Below, one piece after another: positions 43,596-51,195 of a stretch of DNA of 51,195 nt (position 1 is its first letter; each line of letters opens with the position of its first letter). A program made the translations under genes and the position numbers. The stretch is from Acidobacteriota bacterium (GTDB lineage Bacteria > Acidobacteriota > Terriglobia > Terriglobales > Acidobacteriaceae). The notes below the pieces were generated by a model. It was not told where the DNA came from. It did no database searches and saw only the letters and a program-made list of their open reading frames with translations. The stretch is from the NCBI GenBank assembly GCA_021805025.1, contig JAJZGF010000010.1, positions 1-51,195 on the forward strand. Direction: 5' to 3'.

Positions 43596-43603
43596 GCCGA
43601 TAA
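43596..43603 (+). promoter_or_regulatory. Possible sigma-28 -10 element before flgM
   Basis: A perfect GCCGATAA octamer 22 nt before the flgM ATG. TAAAGTT lies directly next to it rather than 11 nt away, and the position expected for the -35 reads TGCA, so the match is to the -10 only. flgM is a common FliA target, which fits. Confidence 0.45.
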
Positions 43604-43624
43604 CACTATTAAGGAGAGATGTGC

Positions 43625-43933
43625 ATGGATATTCGCAACAGTATGGACGGATTGAAGACACTTCTGGGTGTTCCCTCAACCCCTGCGGCGACGTCACAGC
43701 CGGCCGCGAATGTCGCGGCAACTGTGGCCAAGCCCCTGACGGGAGACCAGGCAACGTTCAGCAGTGCCGGTGCGGAGATTCAGCAGACGGCCGCCGATGC
43801 AGGAATCCGGACGGACAAGGTGGCAAGCGTGCAGGCCGCATTGGCAGCCGGTAGCTATCATGTCGCCGCTTCTGCGGTCGCGACAAAAGTTGTGGATGCC
43901 ATGCTGAATGGCGGCTTGACACCGATCGCATGA
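43625..43933 (+). CDS. flgM: Anti-sigma-28 factor FlgM
   Basis: 102 aa from the ATG at 43625, with AAGGAG 8 nt upstream; the ATG two codons earlier is too close to that site. The C-terminal FlgM helices are visible: RTDKVASVQAALAAGSYHVAASAVATKVVDAML. The first half is Ala/Thr-rich and probably disordered, as expected for a protein exported through the flagellar gate. Binds FliA (32298) until the hook is complete. Confidence 0.92.
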   Translation: MDIRNSMDGLKTLLGVPSTPAATSQPAANVAATVAKPLTGDQATFSSAGAEIQQTAADAGIRTDKVASVQAALAAGSYHVAASAVATKVVDAMLNGGLTPIA

Positions 43934-44094
43934 ACCTGCAGCGGAGACTCCGCGGACTCGCCTGCGTGGCGACAAGCGATTGAGCACGTCCGCAGGCAGA
44001 GCACACGCCCTGCCTCTGCCAGTAGACGTTCCGCCAAACGGTCACGGCGCCCGTCCGTCATCCGGCCTAGTGTGTTTGTAGAGGAGAAAGTACG

Positions 44095-44430
44095 ATGCTT
44101 GAATCAGTCGACTCGCCGGAAGCCCCGCAGCTAAAGGCAATTGTGCGCGAGGCTTCTGAGGCGCTCGCGCGTCTTGATGCGGCCCGGTTAGAGGAACTGG
44201 CTCACTCCTGCCGCCTGTTGAATCGCCGTCTGCCTCAACTGCCGCGCGATGAGTTTGCCATCCAGGTCAGCCAGACCGCGCGAGAGATGGTCCTGCTGGG
44301 CCGCGTGCTGGAGGTTACAAGAGCCAACCTGCATGTTATGCGCCGTCTTCACCAACCGCGCGCGGGCGAGGCAAGCTATGCGGAGAGCGCCGTACAGCAC
44401 TGGGCGGAGAGTCTCTATGGCCACGATTAG
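44095..44430 (+). CDS. flgN: FlgN-like export chaperone
   Basis: 111 aa, all helical, no Cys-rich or membrane part. Position immediately before flgK, with a 14-nt overlap, and the pattern of long amphipathic helices (IVREASEALARLDAARLEELAHSCRLLNRRL, LGRVLEVTRANLHVMRRLHQ) suit FlgN, the chaperone of FlgK and FlgL. Sequence identity to known FlgN is weak; the call rests mainly on context. GAGGAG lies 9 nt upstream. Confidence 0.65.
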   Translation: MLESVDSPEAPQLKAIVREASEALARLDAARLEELAHSCRLLNRRLPQLPRDEFAIQVSQTAREMVLLGRVLEVTRANLHVMRRLHQPRAGEASYAESAVQHWAESLYGHD

Positions 44431-45874
44431 TTCCGCTCTTAGTCTCATCTCCCAGGCGCTCGATGCCAACCAGGGAGCGCTCAGCATCGTTGCCAACAAT
44501 GTGGCGAACGCCAACACCACAGGCTATACGCGCGAGGTACCCTCCTTTCAGGAGAATTCCCCGGTTGTCATCGATGGTGTTTCCTATGGAACGGGGGTGA
44601 CCGAAACAGGCCCTGGCTCTGTCCGGGACAATGTCCTGGAACAGCGACTGGCACAGCAGCAGCAACTGGCCTCGGCCTCGGGTTCGCGGTTGGCGGCGTT
44701 GAACACCCTGCAGGCGCTGTTTACGCCGGCCACCGGATCGTCCACATCAACAGCGGGCGACATTGGCAGCGACATCACCAGCTTTTTCAGTTCTTTCTCT
44801 TCTCTTGAAGCAAACCCAACCAACAACGCACTGCGCCAGCAGGTTCTTTCCTCAGCCACGACACTGGCCGGCGATATCTCCAACGCCGCTGCCAGTCTGA
44901 ACTCGCAACAATCGGCGCTCGACCAGGAGGCGTCGGGCGTTACCAGCCAGGTCAATACGCTCACCACGGCCATTGCACAACTGAACAAGCAGATTCAGTC
45001 CACGGCACCCAATGGAGATTCAGGAACGCTGTCGGATCAGCGCCAGCAGGATATCTCTCAGCTTTCTCAGTTGATTGGCATCAATCAGGTCACGACGGAG
45101 AACAACGGGCTCTCAATCACCACAACGTCGGGGCAAATGCTGGTCTCAGAAGGTACGAGCGTGCAGCTAACCACGGGTACGGTCGGGGGTGTGACTGATT
45201 TCTATCTTGGTTCCACGAACGTGACGACGGCACTGGCCAGTGGCGGCGGCTCGTTGGGGGGCTATCTCACCGCGCGTGACCAGGACATTCCCCTTACTCT
45301 GAAATCGCTGGACCAGTTGGCCTACAACATCTCAACCCAGGTCAATGGCGCGAATAACGCAGGAACCAACCTGAGTGGAGTGGAAGGAACGGGGACAAAC
45401 GCCGCTGGAGTAACAGGAACGGGCACAACGCCGCTCTACATCTTCAGGCAGCCTGCAGCGGGAGTAACTACCGGCAGTGCAGCCAACATGAGTGTGGTGA
45501 TGACCGATCCGAGCCAGATTGCAGCGGCGGGATTCGGGAGTGGAACCGGCGATAACTCGAATGCCGTGGCCATGGCAAACCTCGCGACGCAAAGCATTGT
45601 TTCCGGGCAAACCGCGAGCAACTACTATGCGCAGTTTGTTACCCAGCTAGGCTCGACAGTATCGGAAGTCCAGACCGAAAGCACAGCGCAAAGTGCCTCG
45701 GTCACGCAGCTGCAGACACAGGTCAGTTCTTTATCAAGTGTCAATCTGAATGACGAGGCATCCTCGATGCAGCAGTTTGAGCGCAGCTACCAGGCGGCCT
45801 CTGAAGTCTTCACGATTCTGAACACGGTGATGTCGTCGGCGTTGAATCTGGGAGTACAAACCGCGGTCGCCTAG
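44417..45874 (+). CDS. flgK: Hook-filament junction protein FlgK
   Basis: 485 aa from the ATG at 44417 (MATISSALSLISQALDANQG). N-terminal SIVANNVANANTTGYTREV and C-terminal SVNLNDEASSMQQFERSYQAASEVFTILNTVMSSALNLG are the coiled assembly ends typical of FlgK. The Ser/Thr/Gln-rich middle includes TSFFSSFSSLEANPTNNALRQQVLS. A Gly/Thr-rich stretch (GVEGTGTNAAGVTGTGTTP) at nt 45375-45435 is a short imperfect repeat. Confidence 0.96.
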   Translation: MATISSALSLISQALDANQGALSIVANNVANANTTGYTREVPSFQENSPVVIDGVSYGTGVTETGPGSVRDNVLEQRLAQQQQLASASGSRLAALNTLQALFTPATGSSTSTAGDIGSDITSFFSSFSSLEANPTNNALRQQVLSSATTLAGDISNAAASLNSQQSALDQEASGVTSQVNTLTTAIAQLNKQIQSTAPNGDSGTLSDQRQQDISQLSQLIGINQVTTENNGLSITTTSGQMLVSEGTSVQLTTGTVGGVTDFYLGSTNVTTALASGGGSLGGYLTARDQDIPLTLKSLDQLAYNISTQVNGANNAGTNLSGVEGTGTNAAGVTGTGTTPLYIFRQPAAGVTTGSAANMSVVMTDPSQIAAAGFGSGTGDNSNAVAMANLATQSIVSGQTASNYYAQFVTQLGSTVSEVQTESTAQSASVTQLQTQVSSLSSVNLNDEASSMQQFERSYQAASEVFTILNTVMSSALNLGVQTAVA

Positions 45875-45945
45875 CCGAGAACTTGATGCTTAAAATTGCG
45901 GAGCCGAACGCTTTGTTGCTTTACGCAATACTGCAGGGAGCTGAG

Positions 45946-46845
45946 ATGAGAGTCAATCCATTCTTTGTTTCGAATCTGGCTACTTCGCTGGACCAGACTC
46001 AGGTAGCGCAACAGCAGTTGACAAGCGAGTTATCGAGTGGCGTGCGCGTCACCTCGCTGAGTGTGGATCCGATTGCCTCGGGAGAAAATGTGCTGCTTCT
46101 CAACCAGGTGCAGCAGGACGACTCTTTCACTCAGACCTCCAGTCTTGTTCAAGGGCAGCTTCAGGTTGCCGATTCGGCGCTCGGAAGCGTCGTCAGTCAA
46201 CTGACCCAGGCGATCAGCCTGGCCACCGGCGCAAGCAACGGTACGCTCAACTCCAGCCAGCTGCAGTCCGTGTCGAATCAGCTTGCGGGCATTCGCGACG
46301 AGGTGACCTCGCTTGCGAACACGAGCTATCAAGGCCAGTACATCTTTGCCGGGGGGCAAACCTCAACGACCCCCTTTACAACCTCAAACACGACCACACC
46401 CGCAACCACCACTTACAATGGCGATGCAGGCGTGAACATGTTGCAGACACCGAATGGCCAGACCATCCAGTTGAATATGCCGGGCAGCCAGATTTTCACC
46501 GCTAACGGCGCAAACAACGTCCTTGCGGCATTGAACAAGCTGGTCGCCGACTTTTCCACGGGAGTCAGCGCACAAACCTCTGTCGCTGACACGGAGGCAC
46601 TGAATACAGCGATGAATTATGTTTCGCAGCAGCGTGTCACTCTCGACAATTCTCTGACACGGCTGACAGCTGCCTCCGATGCGGTAACAAACGAACAGAC
46701 CCAGCTGACCGCCGCGCAGACCAATTTGATGCAGGCGGATCTACCGCAGATCTCTACGCAGCTCTCATTAGCCGAGACACAGCAGACAGCTCTCGAGGAT
46801 GTGATCTCGCAGCTCGGATCGGGCAGCCTCTTTCAGAAGCTTTAG
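45946..46845 (+). CDS. flgL: Hook-filament junction protein FlgL
   Basis: 299 aa from the ATG at 45946 (MRVNPFFVSNLATSLDQTQV), which has GGGAG 6 nt upstream; an in-frame ATG at 45883 is not family-like. N-terminal coil QQQLTSELSSGVRVTSLSVDPIA, middle LANTSYQGQYIFAGGQT, C-terminal LTAAQTNLMQADLPQISTQLSLAETQQTALEDVISQL resemble flagellin ends. Last gene of the flagellar block. Confidence 0.94.
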   Translation: MRVNPFFVSNLATSLDQTQVAQQQLTSELSSGVRVTSLSVDPIASGENVLLLNQVQQDDSFTQTSSLVQGQLQVADSALGSVVSQLTQAISLATGASNGTLNSSQLQSVSNQLAGIRDEVTSLANTSYQGQYIFAGGQTSTTPFTTSNTTTPATTTYNGDAGVNMLQTPNGQTIQLNMPGSQIFTANGANNVLAALNKLVADFSTGVSAQTSVADTEALNTAMNYVSQQRVTLDNSLTRLTAASDAVTNEQTQLTAAQTNLMQADLPQISTQLSLAETQQTALEDVISQLGSGSLFQKL

Positions 46846-46984
46846 CCGGGCAGTGCGCCCATGCGCGCATGTATTGCAGGAAGCGAACGCATAGCACAGC
46901 AGAGGGTATGTTTCCGGCCCAGCCCGCATTCGCATCATTCTGTAGATGCCCTGCGGCCGTTATACTTGACGCAGAGGATGATTC

Positions 46985-47209
46985 TTGCTGGCACCCCTGC
47001 GGTTCATCTGGAATGCTACGCGCGGCCATCGTCTCACCCCTTGGCGGAGCGAATATCTGCGCTGGCGCGTGGAGACCTACTCAGGCAAGCGTGCCGAGAC
47101 ATTGAAGGCGGTGGACGTATTAAGCTTTCTGTGGACCACACGCTGGGAATTGTTGAGTTTTTTGACCTGGACCGGCACCCTCGACCGGGAGGCGCGCAAG
47201 CGTGTCTAA
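46985..47209 (+). CDS. Small conserved-looking protein, unknown function
   Basis: 74 aa from a TTG with GAGG 7 nt upstream and a TATACT hexamer at 46961. Rich in Trp and Arg: LRFIWNATRGHRLTPWRSEYLRWRVETYSGKRAETL, then FLWTTRWELLSFLTWTGTL. I recall similar short proteins from acidobacterial genomes but know no function. No membrane segment, no Cys. It starts after flgL and ends 39 nt before the VWFA gene; the frame keeps a coding look while alternative frames do not. Confidence 0.6.
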   Translation: MLAPLRFIWNATRGHRLTPWRSEYLRWRVETYSGKRAETLKAVDVLSFLWTTRWELLSFLTWTGTLDREARKRV

Positions 47210-47248
47210 CGAGAAGCGCCACTTCTTCGAAGGGATGCTTGTGGCCGC

Positions 47249-48271
47249 ATGAGAGCGCATCGCATCCTTCTGGTATTAGCTCTCTTGGCCGGATTGAGGG
47301 CAGGATTGTCCGCGCAGCAACTTCCGCCTATTGAGCCGCCCGCGCCCATGCCCGGCTCACAGACTGCTTCCCCCGTTCTCCACGTGACAACCAACGAAGT
47401 TCTTGTGCCCACTCTGGTTGAAAAGCCTGGAGGAGAGGTTGTCTACGGACTTAAAGCTTCGGACTTTGTGCTCGAAGACAATGGCAATCCCCAAACGATC
47501 CGCGTGCAGGAAGAGATGGATACAGCCCCGGTGTCGCTCGCTGTCGCAGTGGAAGAAGGCGGGGCCAGCGTCCTGGAGTTTGATAAGCTTGCCGAGCTCG
47601 GCCCGCTTCTCGATGTGTTTCTGGCGGATGCTCATAGCCGCGCCGCGCTCATCGGCTTTGACTCGAAGCCCTATCTGCTTCACGACTATACGCACTCAAC
47701 GGATGTTCTGGATGAGGCATTGAAGCACCTTGAACCTGGCGATGGCGGAGCTGCCATTCTCGACACGGTCAGCTATGCCGTGGACTTGCTGGAGGCTGAG
47801 CCGGAGGAACACCGGCGCGTGCTGCTGCTCATCAGTGAGCGTCGCGATCACGGCAGCAGGCATACAAAGCCGGAGCAGCTGATCCGCAAGATTGGCCGGT
47901 CAGATGTCCTGGTTTTAAGTGTCTCGTTCTCTCCCTCTGGAGCGGAGTTCCTCCATGATGTACAAGACTCCGGGGATGATCGAACCATGAATATGGTTTC
48001 AGCGCTGGTCATGGCGGTGAAGGCCTTCAAAAAGAATGTTGCCAAAGAGGTGGCGCAGGAAAGCGGCGGGGAATACACCACGTTTGCCAGTGACAAACGC
48101 TTCCAGCAGCGCGTGATGGAAGCGGCGAAACACATGCGCAACCGTTATCTGATTACCTTCAGCCCCTCCAATCCGACGCCTGGCCTGCACACAATTCGTG
48201 TGCGAACCGCCGGAGATATCGGCGCTCGTATCGTGGCCCGCTCCAACTACTGGATGCAAAATGAGCCCTGA
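47249..48271 (+). CDS. Secreted VWFA-related acidobacterial domain protein
   Basis: 340 aa with signal peptide (RILLVLALLAGLRAGLSAQ). The pattern VTTNEVLVPTLVEKPGGEVVYGLKASDFVLEDNGNPQTIRV, then a von Willebrand A-like fold (VLEFDKLAELGPLLDVFL, RAALIGFDSKPYLLHDYT, RRVLLLISERRDHGS) and the tail RNRYLITFSPSNPTPGLHTIRVR fit the VWFA-related acidobacterial family. The usual MIDAS DxSxS at the start of the A domain is replaced by AVEEGGAS, so metal binding is doubtful. Role unknown, probably a cell-surface adhesion or binding protein. Confidence 0.87.
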   Translation: MRAHRILLVLALLAGLRAGLSAQQLPPIEPPAPMPGSQTASPVLHVTTNEVLVPTLVEKPGGEVVYGLKASDFVLEDNGNPQTIRVQEEMDTAPVSLAVAVEEGGASVLEFDKLAELGPLLDVFLADAHSRAALIGFDSKPYLLHDYTHSTDVLDEALKHLEPGDGGAAILDTVSYAVDLLEAEPEEHRRVLLLISERRDHGSRHTKPEQLIRKIGRSDVLVLSVSFSPSGAEFLHDVQDSGDDRTMNMVSALVMAVKAFKKNVAKEVAQESGGEYTTFASDKRFQQRVMEAAKHMRNRYLITFSPSNPTPGLHTIRVRTAGDIGARIVARSNYWMQNEP

Positions 48272-48405
48272 GCGCGGGGTTTAACCAGTTCAATGGCGGC
48301 TTAAGTGATTGCCTGGCAAGGCATGGCACCGCGAGGGCCTTTCATGGTAATCTCACTTTAGACACTTAAGAGTGGACTGAGAACGCAAGAGGAGTAACAT
48401 ACGCC

Positions 48406-48672
48406 GTGCTGGCGACCCATAAGAAATCAGAACTGATTGCACGCTTCCGCACCCACGATTCGGACACTGGTTCTCCAGAGGTCCAGATCGCAATTCTGAG
48501 CGAGCGGATTGGCGAATTGACAGAGCACTTTAAGACCCACAAGAAGGACCATGCCTCCCGGCGTGGACTTTTGATGCTGGTCAGCAAGCGCCGTCGTCTG
48601 CTGGATTACCTGAAGACTCACGATTCCGATCGCTACCGCGACGTCATCGGCAAGCTCGGTATCCGCAAGTAA
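48406..48672 (+). CDS. rpsO: 30S ribosomal protein S15
   Basis: 88 aa from a GTG with GAGGAG about 11 nt upstream. Typical S15: [56 protein letters not shown]. Binds 16S rRNA early in 30S assembly. As in many bacteria it precedes pnp. Confidence 0.97.
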   Translation: MLATHKKSELIARFRTHDSDTGSPEVQIAILSERIGELTEHFKTHKKDHASRRGLLMLVSKRRRLLDYLKTHDSDRYRDVIGKLGIRK

Positions 48673-48782
48673 GAAGAAAGCCGACTTTGACTCGGAAGCG
48701 CCCAGACCGGAATCTGGTCACGGCCCCCGTTCTACCCTGGACCTGGGGCCAAGGTGTACCTGGCGAAATGAGCCTTCAACAC

Positions 48783-48817
48783 GGGCCCACGCACAGCCAT
48801 CGGCTGTGTGTGGGCCC
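48783..48817. promoter_or_regulatory. Very stable hairpin between rpsO and pnp
   Basis: 16-bp stem with a single G-T pair and a 3-nt loop: arms 48783-48798 (GGGCCCACGCACAGCC) and 48802-48817 (GGCTGTGTGTGGGCCC). No T-run follows, so it is not a standard terminator. In E. coli the rpsO-pnp space has a terminator and an RNase III stem that controls pnp; this could be an equivalent. Confidence 0.7.
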
Positions 48818-48955
48818 TGAATGTTTGGCGGTGAATTCTTCATTGCCGCGGCTCACATTGTTGCCTGCACTTAGGGCGGCTTTTTCAAAGCCATATGCCG
48901 ATCGGCATCTTCTCACCACAAGTTTCCCAAGTGAACAAAACGAAACGAGGACACT

Positions 48956-51195
48956 ATGTCTACTAAGCATGAAGTAGCTGTCGAGCTCGCCGGCGGCAAG
49001 CGACTGGTCTTTGAGACCGGCCGCATGGCGAAGCAAGCCTCTGGCGCCGCACTGGTTAGCACCGGCGAAACCGTTGTTCTGGCCACAGCAGTCGCCTCTC
49101 CCGACCCTCGGGAAGGCATCGACTTCTTTCCCCTTACGGTCGATTATCGCGAGTACACCTACGCTGGCGGACGCATCCCCGGCGGTTTTATCAAGCGTGA
49201 GGGCCGGCCCAGCGAAAAGGAGATACTGACCGCTCGGCAGATCGATCGCCCCATCCGCCCGCTGTTTCCAGATGGCTTCCGCAACGAAACGCAGCTGATC
49301 GCTCTGGTCTTTTCCGCCGACAAGGATAACGATCCTGACGTGGTGGCAATCAACGCCGCCGCCGCCGCTGTTGCACTCTCGGATATTCCCTTCAGCGCTA
49401 CGGTTGCGGCTGCGCGCGTAGGCCGGGTTGACGGTAAGTTCGTCATCAATCCCACGTATGCGGAGCGGGCTGCAACCACGGTGAATATCATGGTCGTCGG
49501 CCACAAGGACGGCATCGTGATGATCGAGTCCGGCGCAAAGGAAGAGACGGAAGAGGTCATTCTGGAGGCCATCGAGTTTGCCCACGTAGAAATCAAAAAA
49601 ATCGTTGCGGCTATTGAAGAGCTCGTATCGAAGGCTGGCAAGCCGAAGCGGGCCTTTGTTGCGCCCGAGTTTGACGAAACCTACTATGCAGAGCTGAAGA
49701 CGAAGATCGGCGACCGGCTGAAGGACGCCCTCGATACTAAGACGCACGGCAAGACCGAGAGCTACGCGCTCATCAAGCAGATCAAGGACGAGCTTGCCGC
49801 TGGACTGCCTGCCGACGATCCAACCGCCAAGAAGAAGCTGGCCACCTATTACGAACATCTGCGTGAAAGGCTTTTCCGTGAGCAGGTCACCAAGGATCGC
49901 ATCCGCCCGGATCGTCGCGCCTTCGACGAGATTCGTGCCATTTCGATCGAAACCGGAGTCCTGCCGCGCACGCATGGATCCGCGCTTTTCACGCGCGGTG
50001 AGACGCAAGCTCTGGTCACAGCGACGCTGGGCACGGCCGATGATGGCCAGCGCCTGGAGAGTTATGAGGGCGAGCAGAAGAAGAACTTCATGCTGCACTA
50101 CAACTTTCCGCCGTTTAGCGTTGGCGAAACAGGACGAATGACAGGTGTGGGCCGTCGCGAAGTAGGCCACGGGGCACTGGCTGAACGGGCCATCTCAGCC
50201 GTTCTGCCTGATGCATCCGAGTCCCCGTATTCCATTCGCATCGTCTCCGACATTCTAGAGTCCAACGGCTCTTCATCGATGGCTTCCGTATGCGGCGCAA
50301 GCCTTGCACTCTACGATTCCGGAATCATGCTCAAGGGCGCGGTGGCGGGTGTGGCGATGGGCCTGGTAAAGGAAGGCGATGACTACGCGATTCTGACGGA
50401 CATTGCCGGCGCCGAAGATCACTACGGCGACATGGACTTCAAGGTGGCCGGTACGCGCAAGGGCATCACCGCTCTGCAGATGGACATCAAGATTGGCGGC
50501 CTGACGCGAGAGATTCTGCAACAGGCCATGGAACAGGCACGCAAGGGCCGTCTCTTCCTGCTGGACAAGATGGACGCCGCGCTGGATGGACCGCGCAAGG
50601 AACGTTCTGCGTACGCGCCACGCATCGAAACCATTCAGATTCCTACCGAGAAAATTCGCGATCTGATCGGCAAAGGCGGCGCTACTATCCGTGGCATCGT
50701 TGAACAGACCGGCGCCAAGATTGATGTGGACGATACGGGCAAGGTAAGCGTTGCCTCGTCGGACGCCGCCGGCCTCCAGAAGGCGTTGGAGATCATCGGC
50801 AACATAGCCGCCGTGCCGGAAGTCGGCAAGGTTTATCTCGGCAAGGTGGTGCGACTGGCCGAGTTCGGCGCATTTGTCGAGATATTCCCCGGTACTGACG
50901 GCCTGCTTCACATCTCAGAAATCGCCGAGCATCGTGTGAAGGAAGTCAAAGACGAGTTACGCGAAGGCGATCAGGTGATGGTCAAGGTGCTGGCCATTGA
51001 GGGCAACCGGATCAAGCTCAGCCGTAAGGCGCTCATCAAGGAGCAGAAAGCCAAGCTGGCGCAGCCTGCACAAGCAGGAACCACCGAACCGGAGCAGGGT
51101 GACGCTCCCCCGCCACCCTCGCGTCCAGTGCACGAATTTGATGAGCGTCAGCCTCGCTCCAATCAGAGCACCATTCTCATCGAAGGCGGTGAAGA
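48956..51195 (+). CDS. pnp: Polyribonucleotide nucleotidyltransferase (PNPase), 3' end beyond window
   Basis: Phosphorolytic 3'-5' exoribonuclease of RNA decay, 746 codons visible and still open. Two RNase PH cores (GETVVLATAVASPDPREGIDFFPLTVDYREYTYAGGRIPGGFIKREGRPSEKEILTARQIDRPIRPLFP-type N-core; GSALFTRGETQALVTATLG and RIVSDILESNGSSSMASVCGASLALYDSG C-core), KH domain from about residue 560 (IPTEKIRDLIGKGGATIRGI) and S1 domain from about 621 (GKVVRLAEFGAFVEIFPG). A Pro/Glu-rich tail is beginning at the window end. CGAGGA lies before the ATG. Confidence 0.97.
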   Translation, partial: MSTKHEVAVELAGGKRLVFETGRMAKQASGAALVSTGETVVLATAVASPDPREGIDFFPLTVDYREYTYAGGRIPGGFIKREGRPSEKEILTARQIDRPIRPLFPDGFRNETQLIALVFSADKDNDPDVVAINAAAAAVALSDIPFSATVAAARVGRVDGKFVINPTYAERAATTVNIMVVGHKDGIVMIESGAKEETEEVILEAIEFAHVEIKKIVAAIEELVSKAGKPKRAFVAPEFDETYYAELKTKIGDRLKDALDTKTHGKTESYALIKQIKDELAAGLPADDPTAKKKLATYYEHLRERLFREQVTKDRIRPDRRAFDEIRAISIETGVLPRTHGSALFTRGETQALVTATLGTADDGQRLESYEGEQKKNFMLHYNFPPFSVGETGRMTGVGRREVGHGALAERAISAVLPDASESPYSIRIVSDILESNGSSSMASVCGASLALYDSGIMLKGAVAGVAMGLVKEGDDYAILTDIAGAEDHYGDMDFKVAGTRKGITALQMDIKIGGLTREILQQAMEQARKGRLFLLDKMDAALDGPRKERSAYAPRIETIQIPTEKIRDLIGKGGATIRGIVEQTGAKIDVDDTGKVSVASSDAAGLQKALEIIGNIAAVPEVGKVYLGKVVRLAEFGAFVEIFPGTDGLLHISEIAEHRVKEVKDELREGDQVMVKVLAIEGNRIKLSRKALIKEQKAKLAQPAQAGTTEPEQGDAPPPPSRPVHEFDERQPRSNQSTILIEGGE

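Noticed and set aside
48776-50170. 464-codon minus-strand ORF
   Set aside because: Antisense to pnp and crossing the rpsO-pnp hairpin; no recognisable protein.
1-51195. tRNA, rRNA, CRISPR, prophage or plasmid features
   Set aside because: None seen by eye; no regular spaced repeats, integrase or phage structural genes. Absence by reading is not proof for small RNAs.

Overview
The window is GC-rich chromosomal DNA that looks acidobacterial (Acidobacteriota, probably Terriglobia). The best support is a protein of the VWFA-related acidobacterial family (47249-48271) and a Cys-motif/MshEN protein of a kind I associate with this phylum. This is inference from protein style; there is no rRNA gene to confirm it. 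I saw no tRNA, rRNA or CRISPR array. Genes are tightly packed and often overlap by 1-14 nt. Many long ORFs antisense to real genes are side effects of GC-rich codon use.

Region 1 (1-8.5 kb) is mixed metabolism and envelope sugar. It holds a secreted GH31 alpha-glycosidase cut by the window edge and a fused formiminotransferase-cyclodeaminase. Next come a divergent UDP-HexNAc 6-dehydrogenase / 4-epimerase pair (TviB/TviC-like), then a strange in-frame chimera of a Wzz chain-length regulator and the C-terminal part of a GT4 glycosyltransferase. The chimera looks like the scar of a collapsed exopolysaccharide locus and runs on antisense into nuoN.

Region 2 (7.9-21.4 kb, minus strand) is a complex I operon in the order nuoA-C-D-orf103-E-F-G-H-J-K-L-M-N. 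nuoB and nuoI are not where they would be expected, and a small unknown gene is translationally coupled between nuoD and nuoE.

Region 3 (21.4-26.3 kb) has a small unknown protein, a secreted calcineurin-like phosphoesterase, an orphan heme-copper oxidase subunit III, and a pyridoxal-phosphate synthase group pdxS-DUF2164-pdxT.

Region 4 (26.5-46.8 kb, plus strand) is a large flagellar block. The first part is fliN1-fliO-fliP-fliQ-fliR-flhB-flhA-fliA-fliM-fliN2-(Zn motif/MshEN protein)-cheY-cheX and ends in a clear intrinsic terminator. An IS1634-type insertion sequence follows. The second part is flgF-G-A-H-I-J-M-N-K-L. Together they encode the export gate, C-ring switch parts, the sigma-28/FlgM checkpoint, distal rod, P and L rings, and hook-filament junction proteins. 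Filament, MS ring, export ATPase, hook, proximal rod and stator genes must lie elsewhere if the flagellum is complete.

Region 5 (46.9-51.2 kb) has a small conserved-looking protein, the VWFA-related secreted protein, rpsO, a very strong hairpin, and pnp running off the right edge.
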